A stretch of 64,000 bases of DNA from Candidatus Pullichristensenella avicola (GTDB lineage Bacteria > Bacillota > Clostridia > Christensenellales > Aristaeellaceae): positions 1 through 64,000 of the forward strand of contig DVIA01000015.1 of assembly GCA_018711655.1 (NCBI GenBank), written 5' to 3'. A program made the translations under genes and the position numbers. How positions within the stretch are numbered: position 1 is the stretch's first letter; the number at the start of each line of letters is the position of its first letter. The notes beneath the pieces are model-generated. The model was not told the DNA's origin. It made no database searches and saw nothing but the letters and a program-made list of their open reading frames with translations. Below are positions 34,987 to 44,777 of this stretch, in pieces.

Positions 34987-35211
34987 ATGATTTTCGAGAA
35001 GGTTGCAGCGCTGCTGGCGGATTACAAGGGCATCGACGTAAGCGCCATCACCCTGGATTCGAGCTTTGCCGAACTGGAACTGGATTCCCTGGACGTGGCC
35101 GATCTGGTCATGCAGATCGAGGACGAACTGGGCGTGAGCATTGAACTGGATCCGTCCGTCACCACCATGAAAGACCTCATTGCCAAGATCGAAGAGGCGA
35201 AAAACGCATGA
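34987..35211 (+). CDS. acpP: Acyl carrier protein
   Basis: A 74-residue acidic four-helix protein that carries acyl chains on phosphopantetheine. The attachment serine is Ser34 in ELDSLDV. GGAGG lies 8 nt before the ATG at 34987. The stop overlaps fabK as ATGA. Confidence 0.95.
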   Translation: MIFEKVAALLADYKGIDVSAITLDSSFAELELDSLDVADLVMQIEDELGVSIELDPSVTTMKDLIAKIEEAKNA

Positions 35212-36155
35212 TTCATACGGATGTCTGCGACCGCATCGGCATCGAATACCCGATTTTCCAGGGCGGCATGGCCTGGGTGAGCGAGCATATCCTCGCCGCG
35301 GCGGTTTCCAACGCCGGCGGCCTGGGCATCATTTCGGCGATGAACGCTCCCGGCGAATACCTGCGCAAGGAGATTCGCGCCTGTCGCGAAATGACGGACC
35401 GCCCCTTCGGCGTCAACGTCATGCTGATGAGCCCGCACGCCCCCGAGGTGGCCAGGGTCATCCTCGAAGAGAAGGTGCCGGTCGTCACCACCGGCGCGGG
35501 CCTGCCCGGCGTTTACATGAAGGAATGGGTGCCCGCCGGCATCAAGGTGGTGCCCGTAGTGCCTTCCGTGGCCATCGCCAAGCGCGTGGCGCGCGAGGGC
35601 GCGACCGCCGTCATTGCCGAGGGCTGCGAGTCCGGCGGCCACGTCGGCGAACTGACGACCATGGCGCTGGTGCCCCAGGTGGTGGACGCGGTGGACGTGC
35701 CCGTTCTGGGCGCGGGCGGCATCGCCGACGGGCGCGGCGTGGCGGCCGCGTTCATGCTCGGCGCCCAGGGCGTGCAGGTCGGCACGCGCTTCCTCTGCGC
35801 CAGGGAATGCCAGGTGCACGCCAACTACAAAAAGAAGATCCTCGCCGCGCGCGATATCGACACCGTGGTCACCGGCAAGCGCCTCGGCCATCCCGTGCGC
35901 TGCCTGAAGAACCCCTTTGCCCGCGCTTTTGCCCAGATGGAGTACAACTCCGAAATCACCAACGAGGAGATCGAAGCCTTTGGCGCCGGCTCGCTGCGCA
36001 AGGCGGCGGTCGAGGGCGATATGGAAAACGGCAGCATCATGGCCGGGCAGATCGCCGCGCTGGTGAAGGAGGAACAGAGCGCCGCGCAGATCATTCGCGA
36101 GATGTTTGCGCAGGCGGAGACGCTGCTTTCGGAGGCTTCGAAATGGGTAAAGTAG
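35208..36155 (+). CDS. fabK: Enoyl-ACP reductase II
   Basis: An FMN-dependent enoyl-ACP reductase of 315 residues that performs the last reduction of each elongation cycle. Family features: PIFQGGMAWVSE at the start, NVMLMSP, IAEGCESGGHVGE and LGAGGIADGRG. FabK replaces FabI in streptococci and many clostridia, conferring tolerance to triclosan-type inhibitors in known cases. Within the operon in the streptococcal position. Confidence 0.93.
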   Translation: MIHTDVCDRIGIEYPIFQGGMAWVSEHILAAAVSNAGGLGIISAMNAPGEYLRKEIRACREMTDRPFGVNVMLMSPHAPEVARVILEEKVPVVTTGAGLPGVYMKEWVPAGIKVVPVVPSVAIAKRVAREGATAVIAEGCESGGHVGELTTMALVPQVVDAVDVPVLGAGGIADGRGVAAAFMLGAQGVQVGTRFLCARECQVHANYKKKILAARDIDTVVTGKRLGHPVRCLKNPFARAFAQMEYNSEITNEEIEAFGAGSLRKAAVEGDMENGSIMAGQIAALVKEEQSAAQIIREMFAQAETLLSEASKWVK

Positions 36156-37057
36156 CATTTGTGTTCGCCGGCCAGGGCGCGCAGTTCCCCGGCATGGGCA
36201 GGGAGCTTTACGAGGCTTCCCCCGCCGCCCGCGCCGCCTTTGACCGCGCGGAAAGCCTGCGCCCCGGCACGCTGGAAACGTGTTTTTCCGGCCCTGCCGA
36301 GGTTCTGGCGCAGACGATCAACACGCAGCCCTGCCTGTTTGCCATGGACTACGCCTGCGCCGAGGCGGCGCGCGAGGCGGGCGTTTCGCCCGACTGCCTG
36401 GCGGGCTTTTCCCTGGGCGAAGTGGCGGCCATGGCCTTTGCCGACGTCATGGATTTTGACGCGGCCTTCCGCTTTGTGGTAAAGCGCGCCGAGGAAATGC
36501 AGGCCTGCGCCCAGAAGTACCCCGGGGCCATGGGCGCCGTGCTGCGCCTTGCGCCCAAACAGGTGGAGGATATCTGCCTGGAATTCCCGGGAAGCGCTTT
36601 TCCGGTCAACTACAACTGCCCCGGCCAGACGGTGGTCGCCTGCGCCGTGGAGGTATACGACGCCCTCGCCGCGCGCGTTGGAGAGGCAAGGGGCCGCATG
36701 GTGCGCTTGAACGTCAGCGGCGCTTTCCACACGCCGTGGATGAGCGAGGCCGGCGCCGCCCTGCGAACCTACCTGGAAAATGCGCAGACGCGCGCGCCGC
36801 GCCTGCCCCTTTACGCCAACGCCACCGCCCAACTTTACGCGCAGGACGCCGCCGAGCTTTTGAGCCGCCAGGTTTCCATGCCGGTGCGCTGGCAGGAGAT
36901 CATAGAGCGCATGACCGAGGCGGGCGTGGACGCCTTCGTCGAAGTCGGCGCGGGCAAGACGCTTTCCGGCCTCATTCGCAAAACCGTTTCCGGCGCGGCC
37001 ATTTTCAATGTGGAAAAGCCGGAGGATCTGGAAAAACTTTCGGAGGTGCGCGCATGA
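36143..37057 (+). CDS. fabD: Malonyl-CoA:ACP transacylase
   Basis: Transfers malonyl from CoA to ACP. The 304-residue protein has FVFAGQGAQFPGMG at the N-terminus, the nucleophile in GFSLGEV and the partner His in GAFHTPWM. GGAGG precedes the ATG at 36143, which lies 13 nt inside the fabK end. It overlaps fabG as ATGA. Confidence 0.94.
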   Translation: MGKVAFVFAGQGAQFPGMGRELYEASPAARAAFDRAESLRPGTLETCFSGPAEVLAQTINTQPCLFAMDYACAEAAREAGVSPDCLAGFSLGEVAAMAFADVMDFDAAFRFVVKRAEEMQACAQKYPGAMGAVLRLAPKQVEDICLEFPGSAFPVNYNCPGQTVVACAVEVYDALAARVGEARGRMVRLNVSGAFHTPWMSEAGAALRTYLENAQTRAPRLPLYANATAQLYAQDAAELLSRQVSMPVRWQEIIERMTEAGVDAFVEVGAGKTLSGLIRKTVSGAAIFNVEKPEDLEKLSEVRA

Positions 37058-37791
37058 ACGGCAAAATCGCCCTCGTTACCGGCGGCAGCCGCGGCATTGG
37101 CCGCGCCATTGCCCTGCAACTTGCCAAGGACGGCTGCGACGTAGCCGTTCTCTACGCCGGCCGCAGGGAGGCTGCGGACCAGACCGTTTCCCTTCTGGAG
37201 GCGGCCGGCGCGCGCGCCCTGGCCATCCAGTGCGACGTTTCCGACGGCGAAGCCGCCGCTGCGGCGGTCGGGGAGGTTGAAAAAACCCTCGGCCCCATTG
37301 CCATTTTGGTCAACAACGCCGGCATCATCCGCGACGGCCTGACCATGCGCATGTCCAGCGAGGACTTCCGCGCCGTTATCGACGTCAATCTCACCGGCGC
37401 GTTCCACATGATCCGCGCCTGTCTGCCCGGCTTTGTGCGCCGGCGCGCGGGCAGGATCGTCAACATCACCTCCGTTTCGGGCATGATGGGCAATCCCGGC
37501 CAGGCCAATTACGCCTCCAGCAAGGCGGGGCTCATCGGCCTGACCAAGACCGTCGCCCGCGAAGTCGCCTCGCGCGGCGTTACGGTCAACGCCGTGGCCC
37601 CGGGCTTCATCGAAACGGACATGACCGCCGGCATGAACGAAGCCGCCCTGCAAAAGGGCCTTTCCGCCGTACCCATGGGCCGCATCGGCAAGCCGGAGGA
37701 CGTGGCAAACGCCGTTTCCTTCCTGGCAAGCGACGCCGCCGGCTATGTCACCGGCTGCGTCCTCAAGGTGGACGGCGGCATGTATATCTGA
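37054..37791 (+). CDS. fabG: 3-oxoacyl-ACP reductase
   Basis: An NADPH-dependent short-chain dehydrogenase of 245 residues that reduces beta-ketoacyl-ACP. It has the cofactor loop TGGSRGIGRAIA, NNAG, and the Ser-Tyr-Lys site (NITSVSG, YASSKAG). The typical FabG end VLKVDGGMYI is present. Confidence 0.94.
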   Translation: MNGKIALVTGGSRGIGRAIALQLAKDGCDVAVLYAGRREAADQTVSLLEAAGARALAIQCDVSDGEAAAAAVGEVEKTLGPIAILVNNAGIIRDGLTMRMSSEDFRAVIDVNLTGAFHMIRACLPGFVRRRAGRIVNITSVSGMMGNPGQANYASSKAGLIGLTKTVAREVASRGVTVNAVAPGFIETDMTAGMNEAALQKGLSAVPMGRIGKPEDVANAVSFLASDAAGYVTGCVLKVDGGMYI

Positions 37792-37828
37792 CGCTTTCGC
37801 ACACAGAAGGCGCACGCAGGAGGTTGCT

Positions 37829-39061
37829 ATGAACAGAGTGGCCATTACCGGCCTGGGCGTTGTTTCGCCCGTCGGTTGCGATATTGAAACCGTCTTTGCC
37901 AATTTGCGGGACGGCGTTTGCGGCGTGGGCAGGATCACCCGCTTTGACCCCTCGGAAACGAAGATTTCCGTGGCCGCCGAGGTCAAGGATTTTGACCCCG
38001 AGGCCTTCGGCATTTCGCGCGGCGACACGCGGCGCATGGACCTGTTTACGCAGTACGCCATGGCTGCGGCCCAGCAGGCCGTGGAGGACAGCGGCGTCGT
38101 CGGCTCCGTCGCCCCCGAGCGCCTTGGCGTCTATGTGGGCAGCGGCATCGGCGGCATGAACACCTTTGTGGCCGAGTGCGACAAGCTCTTCAAGCGCGGG
38201 CCCAGCCGCATCTCGCCCCTGTTCATCCCCATGATGATCGGCAATATCGCCGCGGGCAACATCGCCATCCGCTTCGGCTGCAAGGGCCCGAGCCTGCCTG
38301 TGGTCACGGCTTGCGCCACTTCCACCAACACCATCGGCGAAGCCTTCCACGCCATCCGCTATGGCTATGCCGACGCCATACTCGCCGGCGGCAGCGAGGC
38401 GACGGTCAACGCTCTGGCCATCGGCGGCTTTGCCAACTGCAAGGCGCTGACCGAAGCGACCGACCCCGACGCCGCCTCCCTGCCCTTTGACCGGCGGCGC
38501 GCCGGCTTCGTGCTCGGCGAAGGCGCGGCCGTTGTCGTGCTGGAAAATTACGATCACGCCGTAGCGCGCGGCGCGCGCATCTACGCGGAGATATGCGGCT
38601 ATGGCAACACCTGCGACGCGCATCACATCACCGCCCCCGACCCGGAGGCTGAGGGCGGCGCGCGCGCCATTCGCCTGGCCTACGAAGAGGCCGGTTGCCC
38701 CGAGGGCCTTCTCTACATCAACGCCCACGGCACCGGCACGCCGCTGAACGATTCTTCCGAAACGCTGGCCATCAAAAAGGCGCTGGGCGAGGAAAAGGCC
38801 CGCGCCGCCATGGTCAGTTCCACCAAGTCCATGACCGGGCACATGCTCGGCGCGGCGGGCGCGTTTGAGTGCCTGGCCTGCGCGCTGGCGCTCTCGCGCG
38901 GCGTTATTTTCCCCACCATTCATCTTCAGGAGCCGGACCCCGCCTGCGATTTGGACTATGTGCCCAATCAGGCGCGCGTGGCGCGGGCCGAGGCGGCGAT
39001 TTCCGTCTCTCTGGGTTTCGGCGGCCACAATGCGGCGATCGCCCTGCGGAGGTGCGTATGA
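37829..39061 (+). CDS. fabF: Beta-ketoacyl-ACP synthase II
   Basis: Elongates acyl-ACP with malonyl-ACP. The 410-residue thiolase-fold enzyme shows the Cys-His-His triad: [20 protein letters not shown] and [16 protein letters not shown] lies upstream of the ATG at 37829. The stop overlaps accB as ATGA. Confidence 0.95.
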   Translation: MNRVAITGLGVVSPVGCDIETVFANLRDGVCGVGRITRFDPSETKISVAAEVKDFDPEAFGISRGDTRRMDLFTQYAMAAAQQAVEDSGVVGSVAPERLGVYVGSGIGGMNTFVAECDKLFKRGPSRISPLFIPMMIGNIAAGNIAIRFGCKGPSLPVVTACATSTNTIGEAFHAIRYGYADAILAGGSEATVNALAIGGFANCKALTEATDPDAASLPFDRRRAGFVLGEGAAVVVLENYDHAVARGARIYAEICGYGNTCDAHHITAPDPEAEGGARAIRLAYEEAGCPEGLLYINAHGTGTPLNDSSETLAIKKALGEEKARAAMVSSTKSMTGHMLGAAGAFECLACALALSRGVIFPTIHLQEPDPACDLDYVPNQARVARAEAAISVSLGFGGHNAAIALRRCV

Positions 39062-39501
39062 ACATAAAGCAGATTCGCGAACTTGCGCAGATCGCGCAGG
39101 AAAATGGCCTTAGCGCCATCGAGATTACCGAGGGCGACAGCCATGTGCGCCTTGAGCGCGCCGCCATGTCCGCGGCCGTCCCTGTCGCGCCCGCGGCCCC
39201 CACGCCCGTTGCGCCCGCGGTTTCGGCCCCCGCGCCGGCGGCGGAGACCAATGTGGATTTCAACCGCACGCGCGAGATCAAAAGCCCCATGGTCGGCGTG
39301 TTCTACGCCGCGCCTTCGCCGGACGCCAAGCCCTTTGTGGCGGTCGGCTCCAAGGTGAAAAAGGGCGATGTGGTCTGCATCGTCGAGGCCATGAAGCTGA
39401 TGAACGAAATCTCCGCCGAGTTTGACGGCGAAGTGGTGGACGTATGCGTCCACAACGGCGACGTGGTCGAGTTCGGCCAGACGCTGTTCAAGCTCTGCTG
39501 A
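39058..39501 (+). CDS. accB: Biotin carboxyl carrier protein of acetyl-CoA carboxylase
   Basis: A 147-residue carrier with a short N-terminal helix domain, an Ala-Pro-rich linker (about 38-63) and a C-terminal biotinyl domain with the biotin lysine Lys113 in EAMKLM. It shuttles carboxyl groups between AccC and AccAD. Confidence 0.95.
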   Translation: MNIKQIRELAQIAQENGLSAIEITEGDSHVRLERAAMSAAVPVAPAAPTPVAPAVSAPAPAAETNVDFNRTREIKSPMVGVFYAAPSPDAKPFVAVGSKVKKGDVVCIVEAMKLMNEISAEFDGEVVDVCVHNGDVVEFGQTLFKLC

Positions 39502-39515
39502 GGGGGGCAAGATCC

Positions 39516-39926
39516 ATGAACCGTGAACAGATCATGCAGATCCTGCCCCACCGCGGCAGCATGCTGCTTCTGGACGAGGCCTGGCTGGACGAAAACGGCG
39601 CGGCCCACGGCAGGTATACCGCCCGCGGCGACGAGTGGTTTTTTGACGGCCACTTTCCCGGCAACCCGGTGATGCCCGGCGTGGTGCAGTGCGAAATCAT
39701 CGCCCAGGCTAGCTGCGTGCTTTTCGCCGACGCCCTGCAGGGGAAAACCGCCTACTACGCGGGCATTGACAAGGTGCGCTTCCGCCGCATGGTGCGGCCG
39801 GGCGACACCCTGGAGATCACCTCCACGCTTGTGCGCAGCAAGCTCAACGTCTATGTGGTCAAGGGCGAAGCGCGCGTGGAGGGCCAGGTGTGCGCATCCG
39901 GCGAGTTTTCCTTCATCGTTCCCTGA
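39516..39926 (+). CDS. fabZ: 3-hydroxyacyl-ACP dehydratase
   Basis: A 136-residue hot-dog-fold dehydratase. The catalytic region GHFPGNPVMPGVVQCE holds the His and Glu. N-terminal ILPHRGSMLLLD is typical. In some streptococcal-type operons one FabZ/FabM pair makes unsaturated acids; no fabM is seen here. Confidence 0.94.
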   Translation: MNREQIMQILPHRGSMLLLDEAWLDENGAAHGRYTARGDEWFFDGHFPGNPVMPGVVQCEIIAQASCVLFADALQGKTAYYAGIDKVRFRRMVRPGDTLEITSTLVRSKLNVYVVKGEARVEGQVCASGEFSFIVP

Positions 39927-39983
39927 GGCTGCCATTCGACACGCCGGAACGCTTTGCAAAACCGGCGACAGGAGGCTGTTGAC

Positions 39984-41315
39984 TTGTTTCCCAAACTGTT
40001 GATCGCCAACCGGGGCGAGATCGCCGTGCGCGTCATTCGCGCCTGCAAGGAGATGGGTATCTCCACAGTAGCGGTGTTTTCCGAGGCCGACCGCGACGCC
40101 TTGCATGTTTCGCTGGCCGACGAAAGCGTCTGCATCGGCCCGCCCAGCGCTTCGGGCAGTTACCTGAACATGCCCGCCGTGCTCTCTGCCGCGGTGCTCA
40201 CCGGCGCGCAGGCCATCCACCCCGGCTACGGCCTGCTTTCTGAAAACGCGCGCTTTGCCGAATTGTGCGCGCAGTGTCATATCAAGTTCATCGGCCCTTC
40301 GGCGGAGGTCATCCGCCGCATGGGCGATAAGGACGAGGCCCGGCGTACCATGCGCGCGGCGGGCGTGCCCGTCGTGCCTGGTTGCGACCTGGTGGAAAAC
40401 GTGGAACAGCTGCGCGCCGAGGCGGAGAAGATCGGCTATCCGCTTTTGATCAAGGCCCGCTCCGGCGGCGGCGGCCGCGGTATCCGCCGCGTGGACGGCC
40501 CGGAGGAACTGGAGCGCGCCTTTCTTTCCGCCACCGCCGAGGCCCAGAGCGCCTTCGGCGACGGCGCCGTGTACATGGAAAAGCTGCTGGAAAACGTCAA
40601 GCATGTCGAAGTGCAGGTGCTCTGCGATTCCCACGGCCATGTCGTCACCCTTGGCGAGCGCGAATGCTCCATGCAGCGCAAGCATCAGAAATTGATCGAG
40701 GAAAGCCCCTCTCCGGCGGTGGACGGGGCCCTGCGCATCAAGATGCTCGACGCCGCCGCCCGCGCCGCCCGCGCCGTGGGCTACGAGGGCGTGGGCACGG
40801 TGGAATTTCTTCTGACGAAGAACAAAGAGTTCTACTTCATGGAAATGAACACCCGATTGCAGGTGGAGCACCCCGTGACGGAACTGGTCACCGGCATAGA
40901 CCTTGTCAAGTGGCAGATCCGCGTGGCCGCCGGCATGGAGCTTCCCTTCCGGCAGGACGACATACAGATTTCCGGCCACGCCATCGAATGCCGCATCAAC
41001 GCGGAAAACCCCGCCGAGAACTTCCGCCCCTGCGCCGGCAAGGTCACGCTTCTGCATGTGCCGGGCGGGCCGTGGGTGCGGTTTGATACGGCGCTGTATC
41101 AGGACTATACCATTCCGCCGTTCTACGATTCCATGATCGCCAAACTCATCGTTCATGCGCCCACGCGCGCCGAGGCCATCCGCAAGATGCAGGCGGCGCT
41201 GTGCGAAATGGTCATCGAAGGCGTGGAACACACCGGCTGGATGCAGGCCGACCTGATTTCCGAGCGCGGCTTCGAGGACGGCAGTTACACCACCGACTAT
41301 CTCAGCGGGAGGTAA
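39984..41315 (+). CDS. accC: Biotin carboxylase of acetyl-CoA carboxylase
   Basis: ATP-dependent carboxylation of biotin on AccB. The 443-residue ATP-grasp protein has LLIANRGEIAVRVIRACKE at the start, HPGYGLLSENA, the glycine-rich KARSGGGGRGIR, and MEMNTRLQVEHPVTE. The start is TTG at 39984 with GGAGG 8 nt upstream; no nearer ATG fits. Confidence 0.94.
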   Translation: MFPKLLIANRGEIAVRVIRACKEMGISTVAVFSEADRDALHVSLADESVCIGPPSASGSYLNMPAVLSAAVLTGAQAIHPGYGLLSENARFAELCAQCHIKFIGPSAEVIRRMGDKDEARRTMRAAGVPVVPGCDLVENVEQLRAEAEKIGYPLLIKARSGGGGRGIRRVDGPEELERAFLSATAEAQSAFGDGAVYMEKLLENVKHVEVQVLCDSHGHVVTLGERECSMQRKHQKLIEESPSPAVDGALRIKMLDAAARAARAVGYEGVGTVEFLLTKNKEFYFMEMNTRLQVEHPVTELVTGIDLVKWQIRVAAGMELPFRQDDIQISGHAIECRINAENPAENFRPCAGKVTLLHVPGGPWVRFDTALYQDYTIPPFYDSMIAKLIVHAPTRAEAIRKMQAALCEMVIEGVEHTGWMQADLISERGFEDGSYTTDYLSGR

Positions 41316-41318
41316 CGC

Positions 41319-42185
41319 ATGCTCACCAGAAACCTCTTCCGCCGCCCGCGCATCAAACTGGAGGACGCGGGCGAGATCGACGCCCATCTTCCGGAGATCC
41401 CCGAGGAATTGTACACGGCCTGCCCGGTGTGCAAGGCCATGAGCGCGGCGGACGAACTGCGCAGAAACGCCAGCGTCTGCCCCAAATGCGGCCACCACTT
41501 CCGCATCAGTGCCCGCCGTCGCGTGGAACTGTTCTGCGATGAAGGCTCGTTCGGGGAGATGTGGGCGACGCTGCACGGCGAGAACCCCATCGGCTTTGAG
41601 GGGTACGAAAAAAAGCTCGCCCACGCCCGCGAACAGTCTGGCGAGATCGAGGCCGTTATCACCGGCGAATGCAGGATCGACGGCGAACCTGCCTGCGCCT
41701 TTTTCATGGAGCCGTCGTTCATGATGGCGTCCATGGGCACGGCCGTGGGCGAGAAGATCACCCGCCTGTTCGAATACGCAATGGAAAAGCGCCTGCCCGT
41801 GGTCGGCTTTTGCGCCTCCGGCGGCGCGCGCATGCAGGAGGGCATCCTCTCGCTGATGCAGATGGCCAAGACCACCGGCGCCATCAAGCGCCATTCGGAC
41901 GCAGGGAACCTCTTCATCGCCGTGCTGACCGACCCCACCACCGGCGGCGTCATGGCCAGTTTCGCCATGGAGGGCGATATCGCCATCGCCGAGCCGAACG
42001 CGCTGATCGGCTTTGCCGGCCCGCGCGTCATCGAACAGACCATCCGCCAGAAGTTGGCCCCCGGCTTTCAGCGCGCGGAATTTCTGCTGGAGAAGGGGTT
42101 TGTCGATATGATCTGCGACCGGCGGGAGATGAAGGAGCGCATCGGCGCCCTTCTGCGCCTGCATCGAAGGGGGGCGGAGGCGTGA
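41319..42185 (+). CDS. accD: Acetyl-CoA carboxylase carboxyltransferase subunit beta
   Basis: A 288-residue crotonase-fold protein. The N-terminal zinc finger is formed by CPVC and CPKC, and the active-site region GFCASGGARMQEG is clear. Starts 3 nt after accC and overlaps accA as GTGA. Confidence 0.94.
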   Translation: MLTRNLFRRPRIKLEDAGEIDAHLPEIPEELYTACPVCKAMSAADELRRNASVCPKCGHHFRISARRRVELFCDEGSFGEMWATLHGENPIGFEGYEKKLAHAREQSGEIEAVITGECRIDGEPACAFFMEPSFMMASMGTAVGEKITRLFEYAMEKRLPVVGFCASGGARMQEGILSLMQMAKTTGAIKRHSDAGNLFIAVLTDPTTGGVMASFAMEGDIAIAEPNALIGFAGPRVIEQTIRQKLAPGFQRAEFLLEKGFVDMICDRREMKERIGALLRLHRRGAEA

Positions 42186-42961
42186 AGGCGTATGAATGCG
42201 TGCAGGCCTCGCGCGCCAAGGGGCGGCCGACGGCGCTTGCCTACATCGCCGCCATGATCGACGGCTTTGTAGAAATGCACGGCGACCGCCGCTTCGGCGA
42301 CGATCCCGCCGTGGTGGCCGGCGTCGGCTACTTAAGCGGCAGGCCCCTCACGGTGGTGGGCATTGAAAAGGGCGGCGATACCGCCGAAAAGGTGCGCCGC
42401 AACTTTGGCTCCGCCAACCCCGAGGGCTATCGCAAGGCGCTTCGGCAGATCAAGCTCGCTGAAAAATTCCATCGCCCGGTTCTGTGCCTGGTGGACACTT
42501 CGGGCGCCTTTTGCGGCGTCGGCGCCGAGGAACGCGGCCAGGGCGAGGCCATCGCCGAAAACATGTACGAACTGATGACGGTAAAAACGCCGGTGATCAG
42601 CATTGTGATCGGCGAGGGCGGCAGCGGCGGCGCGCTGGCGCTGGCCGTGGCCGACGAGGTGTGGATGCTCGAGGACGCCTATTATTCGGTCATTTCGCCC
42701 GAGGGCGCGGCCAGCATCCTCTGGAAAGACGCGGGACGCGCCCGGGAGGCCGCGGAAAGCCTGCGGCTGACCGCGCAGGATCTGCTGCAGTTCGGCGTCG
42801 TTGAAAAGATCGTCGCCGCCGCCGATTCGCGGGAGAAGGGCATGCCGCGCCTGCAACAGGCGCTGACGGAGGCCTTTGCCCGCCTCGAAAGCCTGGACAC
42901 AGCGGCGCTGCTTGAAAAACGTTACCGCAAATTCCGCGATATAGGGGGTGGGGAAGCATGA
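42182..42961 (+). CDS. accA: Acetyl-CoA carboxylase carboxyltransferase subunit alpha
   Basis: A 259-residue partner of AccD. It has EMHGDRRFGDDPA, LVDTSGAFCGVGAEERGQ and GEGGSGGALALAVAD. It is a little short at the N-terminus relative to E. coli AccA (319 residues), which is usual for the streptococcal type. GTG start with GGGGCGGAGG upstream. Confidence 0.93.
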   Translation: MKAYECVQASRAKGRPTALAYIAAMIDGFVEMHGDRRFGDDPAVVAGVGYLSGRPLTVVGIEKGGDTAEKVRRNFGSANPEGYRKALRQIKLAEKFHRPVLCLVDTSGAFCGVGAEERGQGEAIAENMYELMTVKTPVISIVIGEGGSGGALALAVADEVWMLEDAYYSVISPEGAASILWKDAGRAREAAESLRLTAQDLLQFGVVEKIVAAADSREKGMPRLQQALTEAFARLESLDTAALLEKRYRKFRDIGGGEA

Positions 42962-43782
42962 TCGCAATCGTGACCGACAGCACGGCCTATCTCAATCACG
43001 ACGAAGCGGTGGAAATGGGCGTGGTGATCGTTCCCATGAGCTACTCCTTCGAGGGCGGCCCCGCTTTGAACGAGGGCTGTATCGAAAGCGACGACCATGC
43101 CGAACGGCAGGTGGCCGCGGGCATCGACCATGTCCATACCTCCCAGGCGCCGCTCTCGGGCTTTTTGAACGCATTTCGCAGGCTGCGGCGCGCGGGCTAT
43201 GAGATTCTCTGCCTGACGATCTCCTCGCGCCTGAGCGGCACCTATGCAAACGCCGTGCTCGCCGCAAAGGAACTGGGCGGCAGCCACATCGAGGTGGTGG
43301 ATTCGCTCACCACCTGCTCCGGGCTTTACCTGCTCATTCGCGAGGCGCGCATGCGCATTCGCGCGGGCGCAAAGCTCTCGGCGGTGGCCAGGGAAATGTG
43401 CGAACTGCGCAAACGCGTGCGCATGTGTTTTTCCGTGGACGACATGACGCCCCTGCGCCGCAGCGGGCGGTTGGGCAATGTGCGCATGTCCATTTCCACG
43501 GTGCTCAACATCAAACCCATTCTGGAACTGCGCGACGGAGCCATCGTGTCCTCCGGCCTGGCGCGCGGGCGCGTGGAGCAGGGGCGCAGGCTGTGCGCTT
43601 TCTGCGAAAACGTCGGCGGGCAGATCGTCGTCAACAGTTTTCTGGCCGACGAGGCGGCGGCGCGGCTGACCGTACAACTGGCCCGCGACGACCGCGAGAT
43701 CGAACGCCGGCGCGTCGGCCCGGTGTTGGGCGCGCACCTGGGCGCGGGCTGCGTGGGCGTGTGCTACATCGAGCGCGCGTAG
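42958..43782 (+). CDS. DegV-family fatty-acid-binding protein
   Basis: A 274-residue protein of the DegV/FakB family, which binds a fatty acid and presents it to the kinase FakA for phosphorylation. It has IVTDSTAYL at the N-terminus, HTSQAPLSGF, TISSRLSGTYANA and the RRSGRLG and NIKPILEL segments. ATGA overlap with accA makes it the last gene of the fatty acid operon, so uptake of exogenous acids may be co-regulated with synthesis. No fakA is in the window. Confidence 0.9.
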   Translation: MIAIVTDSTAYLNHDEAVEMGVVIVPMSYSFEGGPALNEGCIESDDHAERQVAAGIDHVHTSQAPLSGFLNAFRRLRRAGYEILCLTISSRLSGTYANAVLAAKELGGSHIEVVDSLTTCSGLYLLIREARMRIRAGAKLSAVAREMCELRKRVRMCFSVDDMTPLRRSGRLGNVRMSISTVLNIKPILELRDGAIVSSGLARGRVEQGRRLCAFCENVGGQIVVNSFLADEAAARLTVQLARDDREIERRRVGPVLGAHLGAGCVGVCYIERA

Positions 43783-43797
43783 ACAGGCGTCGTTTTC

Positions 43798-43829
43798 AAG
43801 CGGAGACCCGTCGGGCCTCCGCTTTTTTT
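43798..43829 (+). terminator. Terminator of the fatty acid operon
   Basis: Stem AAGCGGAG/CTCCGCTT with an inner ACCCGTCGGG loop, followed by a run of seven T. Confidence 0.85.
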
Positions 43830-43873
43830 GCGCGGTTCGCGCAGGTTTAACCGTTTATATACCCTTTATACGC

Positions 43874-43902
43874 TTGAACGCCGTCGCCTTTGATGTTATA
43901 TC
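43874..43902 (+). promoter_or_regulatory. Promoter of the binding-protein/sensor-channel locus
   Basis: TTGAAC (43874-43879), a 17-nt spacer and TATATC (43897-43902), about 65 nt upstream of the ATG. Confidence 0.6.
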
Positions 43903-43970
43903 CGAATTTGGAAATTATGTCCAAAAAGGTCGGATTTTACGGCGTTTTTGCGGCGGAAGGAGTCGAAAGC

Positions 43971-44762
43971 ATGAGAACACTGGCGAAAATGGCGAAAACG
44001 GCCCTGTGCGTGTTTGTGGCGCTGGCGCTGCTGGGCGCGGCGGCCGGCGCGGAAACGCTGCGCGTGGGCGTGCGCGACGACATCATCGACTTTGGCTTCT
44101 ACAACGAGACCACCGGCAAGTACTATGGCCTGGAGATCGACCTGGCGGCGGAATTGGCCGCGCGGCTGGGGTACGACGAGGTGGAGTATATCACCGTCAT
44201 GCCCGATACGCGCAAGGAGATGCTTTTGAACGGCGAGGTGGACGTGATCGTCGCCACCTATTCCATCGCCGACGGCCGCGAGGAAAACTTCGACTTTTCC
44301 GCCCCCTATTACGAGGACGAGACGGTCATCATGGTGGAAAAATCGACGATGTTTGACGACATTCACGACCTGCAGGGCATGAACATCGGCATCGTCAACG
44401 GCACCAACGCCGGCCCGCTGCTTGCGCAGAAACTCTACGACGAGGGCATCATCACCGACGTGGTGGTGGAAAACACCGACACCTTCACCCAGTACGAAGG
44501 CGCCTGCGTCACCAAGACCGAGCGCTATGCCGACCTGGATACGTTGCTGGAAACCGGCGAGATCGACGCCGCCTGCATGGACGCCTGCATCGCCGAAACC
44601 TATATGAACGACCAGCGCGAGTTCCTCAACGTCTCCATCGCCCATCAGGAATACGGCGTGGCCACGGTGAAGGATTCCGCCCTGAGCGCGCCGGTTGCCG
44701 AAGCCGTGCAGGCCATGCTGGACGACGGCACCATCGACCGCCTCATCGACAAGTGGAATTAG
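43971..44762 (+). CDS. Orphan amino-acid-type extracellular solute-binding protein
   Basis: A 263-residue exported binding protein of the SBP_bac_3 family (type used by polar amino acid ABC importers and by receptor modules). A signal peptide (about 1-27) has no lipobox cysteine, so it may be released or remain in the wall. Family signatures: LRVGVRDDIIDFGFYN, YYGLEIDLAAELAARLG, DTRKEMLLNGEVDVI, ENFDFSAPYYED and the C-terminal DDGTIDRLIDKW. No permease or ATPase gene is near. It lies 15 nt before a two-Cache sensor that continues into an MscS channel, so it may present a ligand to that protein. GGAAGGAG precedes the ATG. Confidence 0.88.
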   Translation: MRTLAKMAKTALCVFVALALLGAAAGAETLRVGVRDDIIDFGFYNETTGKYYGLEIDLAAELAARLGYDEVEYITVMPDTRKEMLLNGEVDVIVATYSIADGREENFDFSAPYYEDETVIMVEKSTMFDDIHDLQGMNIGIVNGTNAGPLLAQKLYDEGIITDVVVENTDTFTQYEGACVTKTERYADLDTLLETGEIDAACMDACIAETYMNDQREFLNVSIAHQEYGVATVKDSALSAPVAEAVQAMLDDGTIDRLIDKWN

Positions 44763-44777
44763 AAAGGGGGAGCGACT

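Noticed and set aside
39303-42164. A 953-codon minus-strand open frame
   Set aside because: Antisense to accB, fabZ, accC and accD, all of which have clear motifs. Lack of stops reflects high GC at third positions.
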